64,000 nt of DNA from Mobilitalea torta (GTDB lineage: Bacteria; Bacillota; Clostridia; Lachnospirales; Lachnospiraceae). The notes under the pieces are model-generated. The model did not search any database, was not told the DNA's origin, and saw nothing but the letters and a program-made list of their open reading frames with translations. The position numbers and the translations under genes are program-made. Below, in pieces: positions 23,841-32,476 of the stretch; position 1 is the first letter of the stretch; every line of letters begins with the position of its first letter. The stretch is taken from assembly GCF_050433395.1 (NCBI RefSeq), contig NZ_JBNPXH010000009.1:124001-188000 (forward strand). Direction: 5' to 3'.

Positions 23841-24395
23841 CTATACCGTAAGAATTTCCTTCGACTTGTCATCCATCACTTTATCGACTTCAGCAATATA
23901 ATGGTCGGTAAGCTTCTGCACGCTGTCCTCCAGACTCTTGAACTCATCCTCTGAAATCTCACTGGCCTTGCTCTGCTTCTTGAAAGCCTCGTTGGCATCC
24001 CGCCTGATGTTTCTGATCGCAACCCTGGCTGTCTCGGCCTTTTTCTTGATGTCCTTAACCAGATCCTTTCTTCTTTCCTCCGTAAGCTCAGGAAATACAA
24101 GGCGTATTACTTTACCGTCATTGCTAGGTGTCAGCCCCAGATCAGAAGCAAGGATTGCTTTTTCAATTTCCTTGATCAATTTGCTCTCCCAAGGCTGAAT
24201 CTGGATGATTCTCGCCTCCGGAACAGAGATATTCGCCACAGACTGAAGAGCGGACGGCTGTCCATAGTAATCCACTCTGAGTTTATCTAACAGATGAGGA
24301 TTGGCTCTTCCTGCACGTATGGTAGAATACTCTTCCTTCAGGGTATTCACCGTCTTCTCCATCTTTGAACTGAATTGCTCTAGCTTTGCCTCCAT
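23841..24395 (-). CDS. frr: ribosome recycling factor
   Basis: A 184-residue cytoplasmic protein that splits post-termination ribosomes with EF-G. Helical domain I ('KMEKTVNTLKEEYSTIRAGRANPHLLDKLRVDYYG') and the conserved 'ARIIQIQPWE' and 'IRNIRRDANEAFKK' are all present at normal length. It lies 70 bases after pyrH, with GGAGG before the ATG. Confidence 0.98.
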   Translation of the reverse strand: MEAKLEQFSSKMEKTVNTLKEEYSTIRAGRANPHLLDKLRVDYYGQPSALQSVANISVPEARIIQIQPWESKLIKEIEKAILASDLGLTPSNDGKVIRLVFPELTEERRKDLVKDIKKKAETARVAIRNIRRDANEAFKKQSKASEISEDEFKSLEDSVQKLTDHYIAEVDKVMDDKSKEILTV

Positions 24396-24465
24396 TTTAA
24401 TCCCTCCATATATTTCTAAATATTAATTATTTCCAATTATAATTCCTTTTCGCTATGGCTTATTC

Positions 24466-25170
24466 CTATACCGTAATTTTGGTTCCGCCGGATGATCCGG
24501 CTGCCGCCTTCACGATACTCCCCTCTTCGGATAGGGCAAATAGCAGGATCGGCATCTTATTCTCTATGCACAGCACCGTTGCCGCCATATCCACGATCCC
24601 CAGCTTCTTATCCAGAACCTCCTGCAATGAAATCTCCGAATATTTGACCGCATTGGGATTCTTCTTCGGATCGCTGTCGTATACCCCGTCCACCGCTCGG
24701 GCCATCAATATGATGTCACAGTCCAGCTCCACGGCCCGAAGCACGGTAGCCGTATCCGTGGAGAAATAGGGGTGTCCCGTACCTCCTGCGAGGAATGCCA
24801 CTCCGCCCTGCTCCATATATCCGGTGACCCCATCCTTTGAAAAGAGCTCCGTCATGCTTCCGCAGGCAAAGGGAGTATATACCTTCGTCTTCATCCCCGC
24901 ATAGCGGAATATCTCGGATACATAGATACAGTTCATGACGGTAGCCAGCATACCGATCTGATCCGCCTTGGTGCGGTCGATGGTCTTGCTGGTTCTTCCC
25001 CTCCAGAAGTTACCTCCGCCAATTACAATACTGACTTGAATTCCATCCTCAACCAGCTGCTTCACCTGTCTGGCAACACCCATACAGGTCTCCTCGCAAA
25101 AGCCTGTGCCTCTGTCTCCCGCCAGAGCCTCACCGCTCAATTTAAGCAGTACCCTATTATATCCTTCCAT
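24466..25170 (-). CDS. pyrH: UMP kinase
   Basis: A 234-residue amino-acid-kinase-fold enzyme phosphorylating UMP to UDP. It has 'VLLKLSGEALAG' at the N-terminus, 'SIVIGGGNFWRG', 'ADQIGMLATVMN' and 'FLAGGTGHPYFSTDTATVLRA'. In most Firmicutes pyrH follows tsf directly. Here it is preceded instead by a bactofilin and a polysaccharide deacetylase gene, and tsf lies 10.9 kb away. Confidence 0.97.
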   Translation of the reverse strand: MEGYNRVLLKLSGEALAGDRGTGFCEETCMGVARQVKQLVEDGIQVSIVIGGGNFWRGRTSKTIDRTKADQIGMLATVMNCIYVSEIFRYAGMKTKVYTPFACGSMTELFSKDGVTGYMEQGGVAFLAGGTGHPYFSTDTATVLRAVELDCDIILMARAVDGVYDSDPKKNPNAVKYSEISLQEVLDKKLGIVDMAATVLCIENKMPILLFALSEEGSIVKAAAGSSGGTKITV

Positions 25171-25187
25171 TACCGTCCTCCATTCTA

Positions 25188-26108
25188 TTATTCAAAGATA
25201 TTATCCACATCCACGGAAGAATAGCTGAGAGAGCAGAAACCTTCGATTATGGCGCCGTTATTGATCTGTATGGATTTTCCCTTAATGTTCCCCTTGATGA
25301 TGGCGGTAGAATCGATCACAATGGGCCCGTTAATATCCACTTCACCCTTCACCGCTCCGGCAATGACACCGGAAGTAGCTGCAATATCGCCAATGACAAC
25401 AGTGCCAAGTCCTATCTTAACGCTGCCCTCACTGACAATTCCGCCCTCCAGGCGCTCTGTATTTACATATACCTCTGCCGCCGAGGAATTCCCCTTCACC
25501 TTACCGGTAATGGATAACTTGCCCAGACATTCCACATCTCCCACGATGGTTCCGCAGACCTCCAGGGAGCCGTCGGAGGAAATACTGCCGTTAATGGTCG
25601 TACCCTTGGTTATTACCGTAACGTCATCCTCACTTGCGGCAGAAGCAGCGCGCGGCTTTACTTCCGCCTTCTCCTCTGTCTCTGTCTCGTTTATCTGCTC
25701 TTCTTCATTCAGTGCTGCCAGCAGCTCAAGATCTACATTGTCATTCTCAACCATAGTGTTCTCCTCATCTTCCTCTGTTTGATATATTTCTTTTGCTTCA
25801 TCCGTATCTTCTATATTGATTTCCGCTACATCCATTATCTCCTGATCTGTTTCCAGGGACCATATATCCTCCGCATCCGGCTGTCCCGCTTCCTTCTGAT
25901 CCAACTCTTCCAGCCATTCCTTCATCTTTTCGCTGTCCGAGGTGTCATCCGAAGCAATCTCATCAAAATCCAATGTGTTCACCAGCTGCTCTTTCTCTTC
26001 TTCCTCATCGGAGTTCTTCTCATCGGCCGCTTTCTCCTTGACCTCCTCCGTGATCAGTTCACTCATTGCCTGTGATACGTCTTCCCTTAAATCTTTAAAA
26101 AAACCCAT
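25188..26108 (-). CDS. bactofilin (polymer-forming cytoskeletal protein) with long acidic N-terminal region
   Basis: About 306 residues. Residues 1-155 are strongly acidic and probably disordered (runs of E/D such as 'EKNSDEEEEKEQ'). The rest is a bactofilin beta-helix of short repeats ('GTTINGSISSDGSLEVCGTIVGDVECLGKLSITGKV'...'IVIDSTAIIKGNIKG'). Bactofilins self-assemble without nucleotide into filaments that position cell-wall enzymes. An acidic tail of this size is unusual and could bind partners or regulate polymerisation. The ATG at 26108 has GGAGGT nine bases upstream. Encoded directly after a membrane-anchored polysaccharide deacetylase, a plausible client. Confidence 0.9.
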   Translation of the reverse strand: MGFFKDLREDVSQAMSELITEEVKEKAADEKNSDEEEEKEQLVNTLDFDEIASDDTSDSEKMKEWLEELDQKEAGQPDAEDIWSLETDQEIMDVAEINIEDTDEAKEIYQTEEDEENTMVENDNVDLELLAALNEEEQINETETEEKAEVKPRAASAASEDDVTVITKGTTINGSISSDGSLEVCGTIVGDVECLGKLSITGKVKGNSSAAEVYVNTERLEGGIVSEGSVKIGLGTVVIGDIAATSGVIAGAVKGEVDINGPIVIDSTAIIKGNIKGKSIQINNGAIIEGFCSLSYSSVDVDNIFE

Positions 26109-26135
26109 TTGCTCCATACCTCCCTGTTCTTGGCT

Positions 26136-27341
26136 TTACTTGACTGTATCGGCTTTAATCATTTGAATCGGCGGAACCGTCTCATCCAATGGAAGAAGCT
26201 GCGCTTCTTCCGATATCAGAATATCCAACAGCTTCGGCAGTGATTTCACCGTCTTAGGCCTGGTTTGGATATCATGCATCAATACAATGACATTTTTCTT
26301 AATATTTACGTCTCTTAGAACATTGTTAATCAGTTCTTCCTCGCTATAATCCACCTTGGTGGCATCCCCGTTCAACGCGTTCCAATCAAAATATACAATC
26401 CCGGCTTTATTCAGGTACCGGATAAAATCATTCATGCCATGCTTATTCACCATATTATTGCTTCCCCCGGGGAAACGGTAAATAGTAGGCTTGTATCCAG
26501 TAGTATCATATAACAATTTCCATAGTTTTGTAAAGTCCTTATCAAAATCTTCTACAGAATTATATATTTTTGAGTATTTATGGGAATAAGAATGCATTCC
26601 CAGGGTGTGCCCTTCTTCCACAATCCTGCAGTAGAGTTCTTTGGATTTCTTATCCTCCATGCCCACCACAAAGAAGGTAGCCTTTACCCCGTATTCCTCC
26701 AATATGTCCAGAATCTCATCCGTATAGATGCTGGGGCCGTCATCAAAGGTCAGATACACCTTCTTGTTTGCATATTTCCCTTTCTTCTCCTGTGTTTCCG
26801 TTGTCCCTGGCTTTTCTGACGGTGCAGCCTGTTCCCCCGCTTCTTCCGAAGCTCCCCCGTGATCTGTCTCTCCCGGGGAATCCAAAGAATTAGATGCTTC
26901 CGTATTCTCCGGCCGGTCTGTCGGGATAGGAGTCACTTCTTCCGGGTCAGTCTTTGTATCTGTGCCAGAGTCGACCTGGGCCTGCTCTTCCTGCCGCGGT
27001 ATGTATGAGGGAGACCCTTCGGCTGCCGTATCCTTCTCCCCGGTATGAATATCCGGATGCCGCACAATGCCTCCGGACACCGTCCCTTCCTGCTCCTTGT
27101 CGGCCGCATAGGCCAGATTTCCAGAGGAGGAACCATACTGTCCATGCATGCTTAATAAATCGTCCACCTGCCTTTGCAGGCGATTCACCTGAACGCCCAA
27201 TATAATGCAGCAAAGAGTCGGCAGAATTAATAGGATAACAGCAATAACTATAATTATGGTTTTAATTTGATTAACTCGTTTTCTTCTATCGGAACAGCCA
27301 CTGCTGTTATTATTCTTTCCATTTGATTTATTTTCGTCCAT
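26136..27341 (-). CDS. membrane-anchored polysaccharide deacetylase (NodB domain)
   Basis: A 401-residue type II membrane protein. It has a basic N-terminus, one membrane helix at about residues 27-50, then a Pro/Thr/Glu-rich extracellular linker (about 70-190) and a NodB/carbohydrate-esterase-4 domain. Catalytic features are 'TFDDGPS' (base Asp and metal Asp) and 'HSYSH' (metal His pair), with 'YRFPGGSNN' and 'VLMHD' downstream. It probably removes acetyl groups from peptidoglycan sugars, aiding lysozyme resistance. First gene of the operon running into bactofilin and pyrH, with a good promoter at 27383-27411. Confidence 0.93.
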   Translation of the reverse strand: MDENKSNGKNNNSSGCSDRRKRVNQIKTIIIVIAVILLILPTLCCIILGVQVNRLQRQVDDLLSMHGQYGSSSGNLAYAADKEQEGTVSGGIVRHPDIHTGEKDTAAEGSPSYIPRQEEQAQVDSGTDTKTDPEEVTPIPTDRPENTEASNSLDSPGETDHGGASEEAGEQAAPSEKPGTTETQEKKGKYANKKVYLTFDDGPSIYTDEILDILEEYGVKATFFVVGMEDKKSKELYCRIVEEGHTLGMHSYSHKYSKIYNSVEDFDKDFTKLWKLLYDTTGYKPTIYRFPGGSNNMVNKHGMNDFIRYLNKAGIVYFDWNALNGDATKVDYSEEELINNVLRDVNIKKNVIVLMHDIQTRPKTVKSLPKLLDILISEEAQLLPLDETVPPIQMIKADTVK

Positions 27342-27382
27342 ATCCCAAGCAGGTCCTCACTCCCAATCATATTTACCATTCT

Positions 27383-27411
27383 ATTTTAACAAACAAGCCG
27401 TCATCTTGCAA
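27383..27411 (-). promoter_or_regulatory. promoter of the deacetylase-bactofilin-pyrH-...-polC operon
   Basis: TTGCAA (27406-27411), 17 bases, TAAAAT (27383-27388) on the minus strand, about 40 bases upstream of the deacetylase start. No other convincing promoter or terminator is seen before polC, so this may drive ten genes; internal promoters are not excluded. Confidence 0.65.
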
Positions 27412-27449
27412 CTTCTATCAATTATTTCTTATGAGGAAGAAAATGCCAC

Positions 27450-27492
27450 GAAAAAGGCCTATAAACCAAAGAAAAGGGTTTACAGACCTTTT
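27450..27492 (-). terminator. terminator of the VOC protein gene
   Basis: An imperfect 14-15 bp stem (AAGGTCTGTAAACCC with GGTTTATAGGCCTT) around an 8-base T-rich loop, followed on the minus strand by TTTTTCG. It starts 13 bases after the stop codon and separates the accessory block from the deacetylase operon. Confidence 0.85.
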
Positions 27493-27504
27493 GGAATTAC
27501 ACTG

Positions 27505-27933
27505 TCAAGGCTGGTATCTGCCTGTTATTTCGATACAGGTTCCGTCCGGATCATAGAGATTAAAGAAGTAATACGGCATTGCAATATTAACATACATAAT
27601 TTCTGATACGGCACCTATGTTCAGCCTCTTCACTCTGTTGTATTCCGCCGCCAGATCCCCCACGCCGATATTCAAAATCACATGGTTGCCGTAATTGACC
27701 GGTCTCTTTTTATCCTCAAGATACGCCGTATTAAAATGCCCGGACAAGTCCTGTCCGCTTTCAATCAACACCTCATCATAGCCCGGATTATATAATGCGA
27801 TACTTGTATTTCCGATATCAAAAACCGCAAATCGCTCCGGGCAGCCGCCGGAAGGTTCCACTCCCAAAAATGTTTTATAGAAAGCAACGGAAGCCGTCAT
27901 ATCTTTTACGATCAAATAGGTTGTTAAAAACAT
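27505..27933 (-). CDS. VOC / glyoxalase-bleomycin resistance fold protein
   Basis: A 142-residue protein with two beta-alpha-beta-beta-beta units: 'TTYLIVKDMTASVAFYKTFLGVEP...FAVFDIGNTSIALYNP' and 'GNHVILNIGVGDLAAEYNRVKRL...YYFFNLYDPDGTCIEITG'. The C-terminal 'DPDGTCIEI' with its metal-site Glu is typical of the superfamily. The substrate is unknown. The ATG at 27933 follows AAGGAGG by five bases. It lies 19 bases after the Nei/Fpg-like gene, so it is probably co-transcribed with it. Confidence 0.88.
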   Translation of the reverse strand: MFLTTYLIVKDMTASVAFYKTFLGVEPSGGCPERFAVFDIGNTSIALYNPGYDEVLIESGQDLSGHFNTAYLEDKKRPVNYGNHVILNIGVGDLAAEYNRVKRLNIGAVSEIMYVNIAMPYYFFNLYDPDGTCIEITGRYQP

Positions 27934-27952
27934 TATGCCCTCCTTATTCAGA

Positions 27953-28792
27953 TCACTTCTCCCACTGCTGGCAGGTCGGACAGTAGTAAATATTTCCCCC
28001 GAGATATGCTTCACGTACGAGATTGTCACCGCAAACCGTGCAAGGATATTGGATGGTTTTAGCGGAAAGGCGGGTCTTATATCCGCCGCTGTGCCCGAAC
28101 AAATCCTTCTCGGTATCCCGCCCGCCGTTCACGGTCATATCAAGCAGAGTGGATTTAACGGAAGCATACATGCCGGCAAGCTTGCTGTCAGACAATTTTT
28201 CCAGCTTAGTCTTCGGGTTAATTCCTGCATTAAATAAAATATCTTGTAAAACGCCGTTTCCAAGGCCGGGGATGCGCTGTTCCGTGGCTAAAAATGCTTT
28301 TGCTGAAAGATTCTGCTTCGACTTCTTAAGCAGATCGTCAAAATATGCTTCGTCAAATTCATCTTCCAGGGGCGTAGGGCATTGGTTGACCTTATATCCG
28401 TCAGGCAGACCGTTTTCATCTGTTCCGTAGCAGAGCATCGCACCCCACATCTGTACTGTGCAGGAGAGGTGGGAAAGATCTTCAAATTCTATCAGTAATT
28501 GATGTTTTACAGGCAGCTTTTCACCAGGTTCATGATACTTAATAGGTGTGGATATTACCAGCAGCATATTTTCGCAGATAATCTCTGTATTGCCGCCGCA
28601 GGTATACCCGGTGCCGGGATTGGCAGCCGTGATTTTCTTTCCGGCCAGTTTTGCATGATATTCCTCCGGGTCACCGGAAAACCAGGCAAACGCATGGGGA
28701 GAAGCGTTAGCCCTTACATTCATAATCCTTCTGCCAACAAGACTCCGGTTAATCTGGTCAGCCAATACATAGGTTTCAGGTAATTCAATCAT
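27953..28792 (-). CDS. Fpg/Nei-family protein lacking the N-terminal catalytic proline
   Basis: A 279-residue protein with the overall Fpg/Nei layout: N-terminal domain, helix-two-turn-helix ('IPGLGNGVLQDILFNAGINPKTK'), a conserved '...GGYKTRLSAKT', and a C-terminal zinc finger (CTVC...CPTC). In catalytic members the mature protein begins PELPE or PEGPE with Pro as nucleophile. Here the best-supported start (ATG at 28792, AGGAGG eight bases upstream) gives M-I-E-L-P-E, so Ile takes its place. The family is not in doubt; base-excision activity is. It may use another nucleophile or only bind DNA. Confidence 0.85.
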   Translation of the reverse strand: MIELPETYVLADQINRSLVGRRIMNVRANASPHAFAWFSGDPEEYHAKLAGKKITAANPGTGYTCGGNTEIICENMLLVISTPIKYHEPGEKLPVKHQLLIEFEDLSHLSCTVQMWGAMLCYGTDENGLPDGYKVNQCPTPLEDEFDEAYFDDLLKKSKQNLSAKAFLATEQRIPGLGNGVLQDILFNAGINPKTKLEKLSDSKLAGMYASVKSTLLDMTVNGGRDTEKDLFGHSGGYKTRLSAKTIQYPCTVCGDNLVREAYLGGNIYYCPTCQQWEK

Positions 28793-28859
28793 TTGCTTTC
28801 CCTCCTGCTTTTTTATTACACTACCCATTTTTTAGACTCGGGGTTTATCATACCTTATT

Positions 28860-29573
28860 TTACCCTATTTTGTTTGACCACCTTTTTAACCTTGGAAAGG
28901 TCTTCTGCATTACTTGTCTGGCATTTTCAGCGCTCCCATAATAATCAGCACAAAAGGGAATGCAGCTTTCAATCATCTCGTCCATTGTCTCCTCCTTAAA
29001 AAAGGAACCATTGCCATAACAGTGGCAGCAATAATCGGTACTTTGACTTTTGTCTTCCTCCGTACCGAAGTCCCCTGTCTGGGTCATGGGCATGGAGCAG
29101 GACTGGCAGATTCTATAGACCGGGATCCAGATTTCAACCATAGAATCGGGCTTGTCACCGCCCTTAAATTTATCATTGTAGCATTCTATCACAAATTTCT
29201 TCCCATCCAGTTCCCGCTGTCCGTACTGGCTTGCATTGTCCACAAGCCATTGATCCATCGCTGCATTTTCGCTGTCATAGCCTTTTGCCACCAGCACATC
29301 AAATACGGCATATTCCGTTGCGGGAAGCTCAAGGGTTGAAAACCCGGAAGCCTCACTATTGCCGGCACAAAAACCCACGTGGAGGTCTTGCTCCCCAACC
29401 GTTTTCTCCTCTCCGTCATAAAAGCGAAGCTCATAGCCATTATTATCCTGCTTCTCAAACGGGTTGTTCTCGTATTGTTTTTCAAAATCATCCCAAACCT
29501 TACCGGTATTAGCTCCGCTGCCTGTAATCCCCTTGATATAAAGCCTGTCCCTATAAATCATATTCGGTTGCAT
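28860..29573 (-). CDS. GyrI-like effector-binding domain protein with C-terminal zinc ribbon
   Basis: About 237 residues. Residues 1-150 look like a GyrI/AraC effector-binding domain ('VGFCAGNSEASGFSTLELPATEYAVFDVL'...'MVEIWIPV'). It is followed by a zinc ribbon of the 'CQSCSMPM...DYCCHC' type and a helical tail. There is no DNA-binding HTH, so it is probably a small-molecule binder or hydrolase-like protein rather than a regulator. The ATG at 29573 is seven bases after GGAGGG. A 9-bp inverted repeat brackets the presumed promoter. Confidence 0.8.
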   Translation of the reverse strand: MQPNMIYRDRLYIKGITGSGANTGKVWDDFEKQYENNPFEKQDNNGYELRFYDGEEKTVGEQDLHVGFCAGNSEASGFSTLELPATEYAVFDVLVAKGYDSENAAMDQWLVDNASQYGQRELDGKKFVIECYNDKFKGGDKPDSMVEIWIPVYRICQSCSMPMTQTGDFGTEEDKSQSTDYCCHCYGNGSFFKEETMDEMIESCIPFCADYYGSAENARQVMQKTFPRLKRWSNKIG

Positions 29574-29585
29574 AGACAATCCCTC

Positions 29586-29632
29586 CGTGCTGTTTTTCTT
29601 CTATTATACAAAAATAATCTGACAACAGCACG
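29586..29632 (-). promoter_or_regulatory. inverted repeat around the -10 region of the GyrI-like gene
   Basis: CGTGCTGTT (29586-29594) and AACAGCACG (29624-29632) are perfect reverse complements 29 bases apart. A TATAAT sequence lies between them on the minus strand. No good -35 is seen. An operator for a dimeric regulator is plausible. Confidence 0.4.
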
Positions 29633-30038
29633 TCATATTATAAATATTTTTTACCCAATTTATGACAACCATTCTGTACACTGACTTTCATTCTAATATT
29701 ATTAACATGCTTCAATACTCCCCTTATAGGAACCGGATCACAAAGAAACGGACCGGGACAGCCAGTCAATCATCATTGCAATCCATACCTCAGGAATGCC
29801 TAATTTATAAGTAATTGCCATCTCCCATTCTCTTCTGCTATAAAGGATATCATTATAAATTATTAATGTCAATCAAGCAGAAAGAGTATACCACTCCTTC
29901 CGGAATCACATACTCTTTCTAATTAAATTATTCAGTTATACCTAATCTCATGAAGACATATTTTTTATCCATCCTCTCCAATGCTTGAGCCAATTGCAGA
30001 CGGCATTTGCTCAGAGGGGGATGTGCTATTGCATTCAA
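29633..30038. other. intergenic region with a hairpin and a possible gene tail
   Basis: It contains an 11-bp stem AGAAAGAGTAT / ATACTCTTTCT (29879-29889 / 29910-29920), without a clear U-tract on either strand; it may end the SDR transcript. A minus-strand open tail at 29738-29872 reads ...SRREWEMAITYKLGIPEV... and stops at TGA. It has no ribosome-binding site and I do not recognise it; it may be a gene remnant. Confidence 0.4.
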
Positions 30039-30899
30039 TTAATTAATAATGGTTCCGCTGTTCACATGGAAAACCTGTCCGGATATATTGGAGGAGTCCT
30101 CACAAGCCAAAAAGACATAGACAGGTGCCAGCTCGCACGGCTGTGCTGCCCTTTGCATAGGGCTGGTAGAACCGAAAGTCTGAACCTCCTCCGGAGAGAA
30201 ACTGGAAACGATCAACGGTGTCCAGACAGGGCCGGGTGCAACAGCATTGACGCGGACTCCCATTTGCATAAGGGACAGAGCCATGGAACGTGTAAATGAA
30301 ACGATTGCTCCTTTTGTGGAGGAGTAATCGATCAAAGTAGGTTTTCCCTCAAAGGCTGTAATGGATGCAGTATTAATAATAGCAGAGCCGCAGGATAAAT
30401 GCGCCAATGCCGCTTTTGTCATATAGAAACAGGAGAAAAAGTTACTTTCAAATGTAGTGACAAGCTGCTCCTTTGTGATGTCCAATATGCTGTTTTGCGG
30501 GTACTGTACCGCAGCATTGTTGATCAGGATATCCAGCCCCCCAAGCTGTTCGATTACTTGCTCCACTGATTGGACAGCGTTTTCTTCCACGCGGAGGTCG
30601 GCCTGAATTGCAATACACTTTCTTCCAAAACTTTCAACTGCATGAATGGTCTCCCGTGCGTCACTGTTTTCGCAGAGATGGATGATTGCCACATCGGCCC
30701 CTTCTTTGGCATAAGCTACGGCAACGGCACGGCCAATCCCGCTGTCGCCGCCTGTAATCAGAGCTTTCTTTCCAGACAGCTTGCCCGATGCCTTGTATGC
30801 CGGATTATCGTATTGGGGAAGAGGGTCCATCTCCGCCTCCCGGCCAGGTTGACGGTTTTGATGTTGAGGCGGAAAAGTGTTGTGTGGCTGTGATTTCAT
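30039..30899 (-). CDS. short-chain dehydrogenase/reductase, YhxC/YhdF-type
   Basis: A 286-residue NAD(P)-dependent oxidoreductase. It has the cofactor motif 'ALITGGDSGIGRAVAVAYAKEGADV', 'ILINNAAV', catalytic Ser ('NTASITA') and Tyr-x3-Lys ('DYSSTKGAI'), and the N-terminal extension 'PPQHQNRQPGREAEMDPLPQYDNP' typical of the general-stress SDR subgroup. The ATG at 30899 follows AAAGGAG by nine bases. It is encoded 18 bases after a zinc alcohol dehydrogenase, so the two oxidoreductases form one unit. The substrate is unknown. Confidence 0.92.
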   Translation of the reverse strand: MKSQPHNTFPPQHQNRQPGREAEMDPLPQYDNPAYKASGKLSGKKALITGGDSGIGRAVAVAYAKEGADVAIIHLCENSDARETIHAVESFGRKCIAIQADLRVEENAVQSVEQVIEQLGGLDILINNAAVQYPQNSILDITKEQLVTTFESNFFSCFYMTKAALAHLSCGSAIINTASITAFEGKPTLIDYSSTKGAIVSFTRSMALSLMQMGVRVNAVAPGPVWTPLIVSSFSPEEVQTFGSTSPMQRAAQPCELAPVYVFLACEDSSNISGQVFHVNSGTIIN

Positions 30900-30917
30900 A
30901 AAATCTACTCCTTTCAT

Positions 30918-32048
30918 CTAAGGCTTTAAGATCACCTTGATACAATTATCAATTTTCTTGTCAAAAATAGAATACGCATGTTCCCCTTTGCTCAGAGGCA
31001 GCGTGTGCGATATGATATCTGTTGCATCAAATTTTCCGGTCCTGATCAGCTCCATAATTGGCTCTGCGAATTGTTGTGCAGGGCACTGGCCCATTCGCAG
31101 CGTAATATTTCTGCAAAAGAACTCACCAAGAGGAAAATGGTTGTATGGTCCGCCATAGACGCCCACCAGCGTTACATTTCCACCCTTTTTCACCGACTTG
31201 GATGCAATTTCTATGGCAGATTTGGAGCCGCCTTGCAGCTTGAGGGCGGATTCGATTTTCTCCAGAACGGAGGCTTTACCGTCAAGTCCCACACAATCAA
31301 TGACACAATCTGCACCCCCGTGAGTCAGCTCTTTGAGGTATGCACCGATGTCCTCCTGCATTTCCAAATGGACCGTCTCAACGCCGTTATGCCTTTGGGC
31401 ATGCTTTAATCTATAGTCAACACAGTCAACCGCATAAATCCTGCCGGCCCCCATATATGCCGCCCATTTTTGCGTTAACAGTCCCACGGGGCCGCAGCCT
31501 AACACGATAACGGTATCACCGGGCTTTATTTGGCTGATGGAAGCTCCCCAATAAGAAGTTGGCAGTATATCGGTGAGAAAGAGCGCCTGTTCATCCGTAA
31601 GATCCTCCGGCACTCGGACCGGCCCAACATTTGCATAGGGAACACGCAGGTATTCCGCTTGCCCGCCTGCATATCCGCCAAAATCATCCCCATATCCGAA
31701 CAGGCCGCCGACTTCGCCGTGCTCATTGGAATTATCGCATTGACTGAATAGCCCGCTGTCGCAATACGAGCAGTGGCCGCATGCAACAGGAAAGGGGATA
31801 ATGGCCCGGTCACCGGGCTTTACCCTTGTGACATCCTTTCCGGCTTCCATTACAATTCCCATAGCTTCATGGCCAAGGGGTATTCCTTTTCTTAGATTGG
31901 GGACAAATCCGTGAACCAGATGCAGATCCGATCCGCAAATGGCTGTAGAAGTGACCTTTACAATAATGTCGTCGTGCTTTTCCAGCTTTGGATCGCACAC
32001 CTGCTCAACCTTAACGTTATTCATTCCTTCATAGACAATCGCTTTCAT
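30918..32048 (-). CDS. zinc-dependent alcohol dehydrogenase (formaldehyde/glutathione-independent type)
   Basis: A 376-residue medium-chain dehydrogenase. Catalytic zinc ligands are in 'CGSDLH' and 'GHEAMG', the structural zinc in 'CGHCSYCDSGLFSQC', and the NAD motif is 'VIVLGCGPVGLLTQKWA'. The layout resembles FdhA-like and YjgB-type dehydrogenases that act on formaldehyde or short alcohols. The start (ATG at 32048, GGAG six bases before) matches the family N-terminus 'MKAIVYEGMNNVKVEQV'. A possible TATAAT lies at 32191-32196 with no clear -35. Confidence 0.93.
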   Translation of the reverse strand: MKAIVYEGMNNVKVEQVCDPKLEKHDDIIVKVTSTAICGSDLHLVHGFVPNLRKGIPLGHEAMGIVMEAGKDVTRVKPGDRAIIPFPVACGHCSYCDSGLFSQCDNSNEHGEVGGLFGYGDDFGGYAGGQAEYLRVPYANVGPVRVPEDLTDEQALFLTDILPTSYWGASISQIKPGDTVIVLGCGPVGLLTQKWAAYMGAGRIYAVDCVDYRLKHAQRHNGVETVHLEMQEDIGAYLKELTHGGADCVIDCVGLDGKASVLEKIESALKLQGGSKSAIEIASKSVKKGGNVTLVGVYGGPYNHFPLGEFFCRNITLRMGQCPAQQFAEPIMELIRTGKFDATDIISHTLPLSKGEHAYSIFDKKIDNCIKVILKP

Positions 32049-32240
32049 TTTTATCTCCAATCTCACGTGTGATTTTGCGCATCGAAAGCTTCTTCTTATC
32101 CCGGTTTTATGTTCCCTCCTCATTAGTATGTCCGCATCGGATAAAATTATCTGCAATTTATAACAAAGAGCACCGCACTTTGCGCTACATATTATAGTAA
32201 AAATTCATTTTACGGCATCCCCTTTTCTGTTTTGAGCATG

Positions 32241-32260
32241 AAAAAAGGAGCTGCTGCTCC
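32241..32260 (-). terminator. terminator of the ABC transporter relic
   Basis: GGAGC-AGCA-GCTCC stem followed on the minus strand by TTTTTT. It lies 64 bases beyond the stop codon of the ABC remnant and has survived the loss of the gene. Confidence 0.85.
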
Positions 32261-32323
32261 AATAGATTATTCCTCTATTTTTGCAACAGCCCCTTGCAAT
32301 TACTCAGAAAATTCAGTTTTTTG

Positions 32324-32476
32324 TTACTGAGTGGTATCATATAGTGACCAAAGCCTTGCTAATTCGCCGTCTGAACGAACCAAGCCTTGAAATGTTCCGC
32401 TCTCTACCATTTTGCCATTGCGAAACACATATACATAGTCAAACATCGGCAGCAAGTGTAAACGATGTATATATTC
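32324..32476 (-). pseudogene. C-terminal remnant of an ABC transporter ATP-binding protein
   Basis: The minus strand reads EYIHRLHLLPMFDYVYVFRN, then GKMVESGTFQGL, then SDGELARLWSLYDTTQ and a TAA stop at 32324. This is the typical end of an exporter-type ABC ATPase: the H-loop ('HR'), then 'DGxxVExGTFxEL'. Upstream the frame meets a TGA and homology stops, so Walker A, signature and Walker B are lost. About 50 codons remain. Confidence 0.8.
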
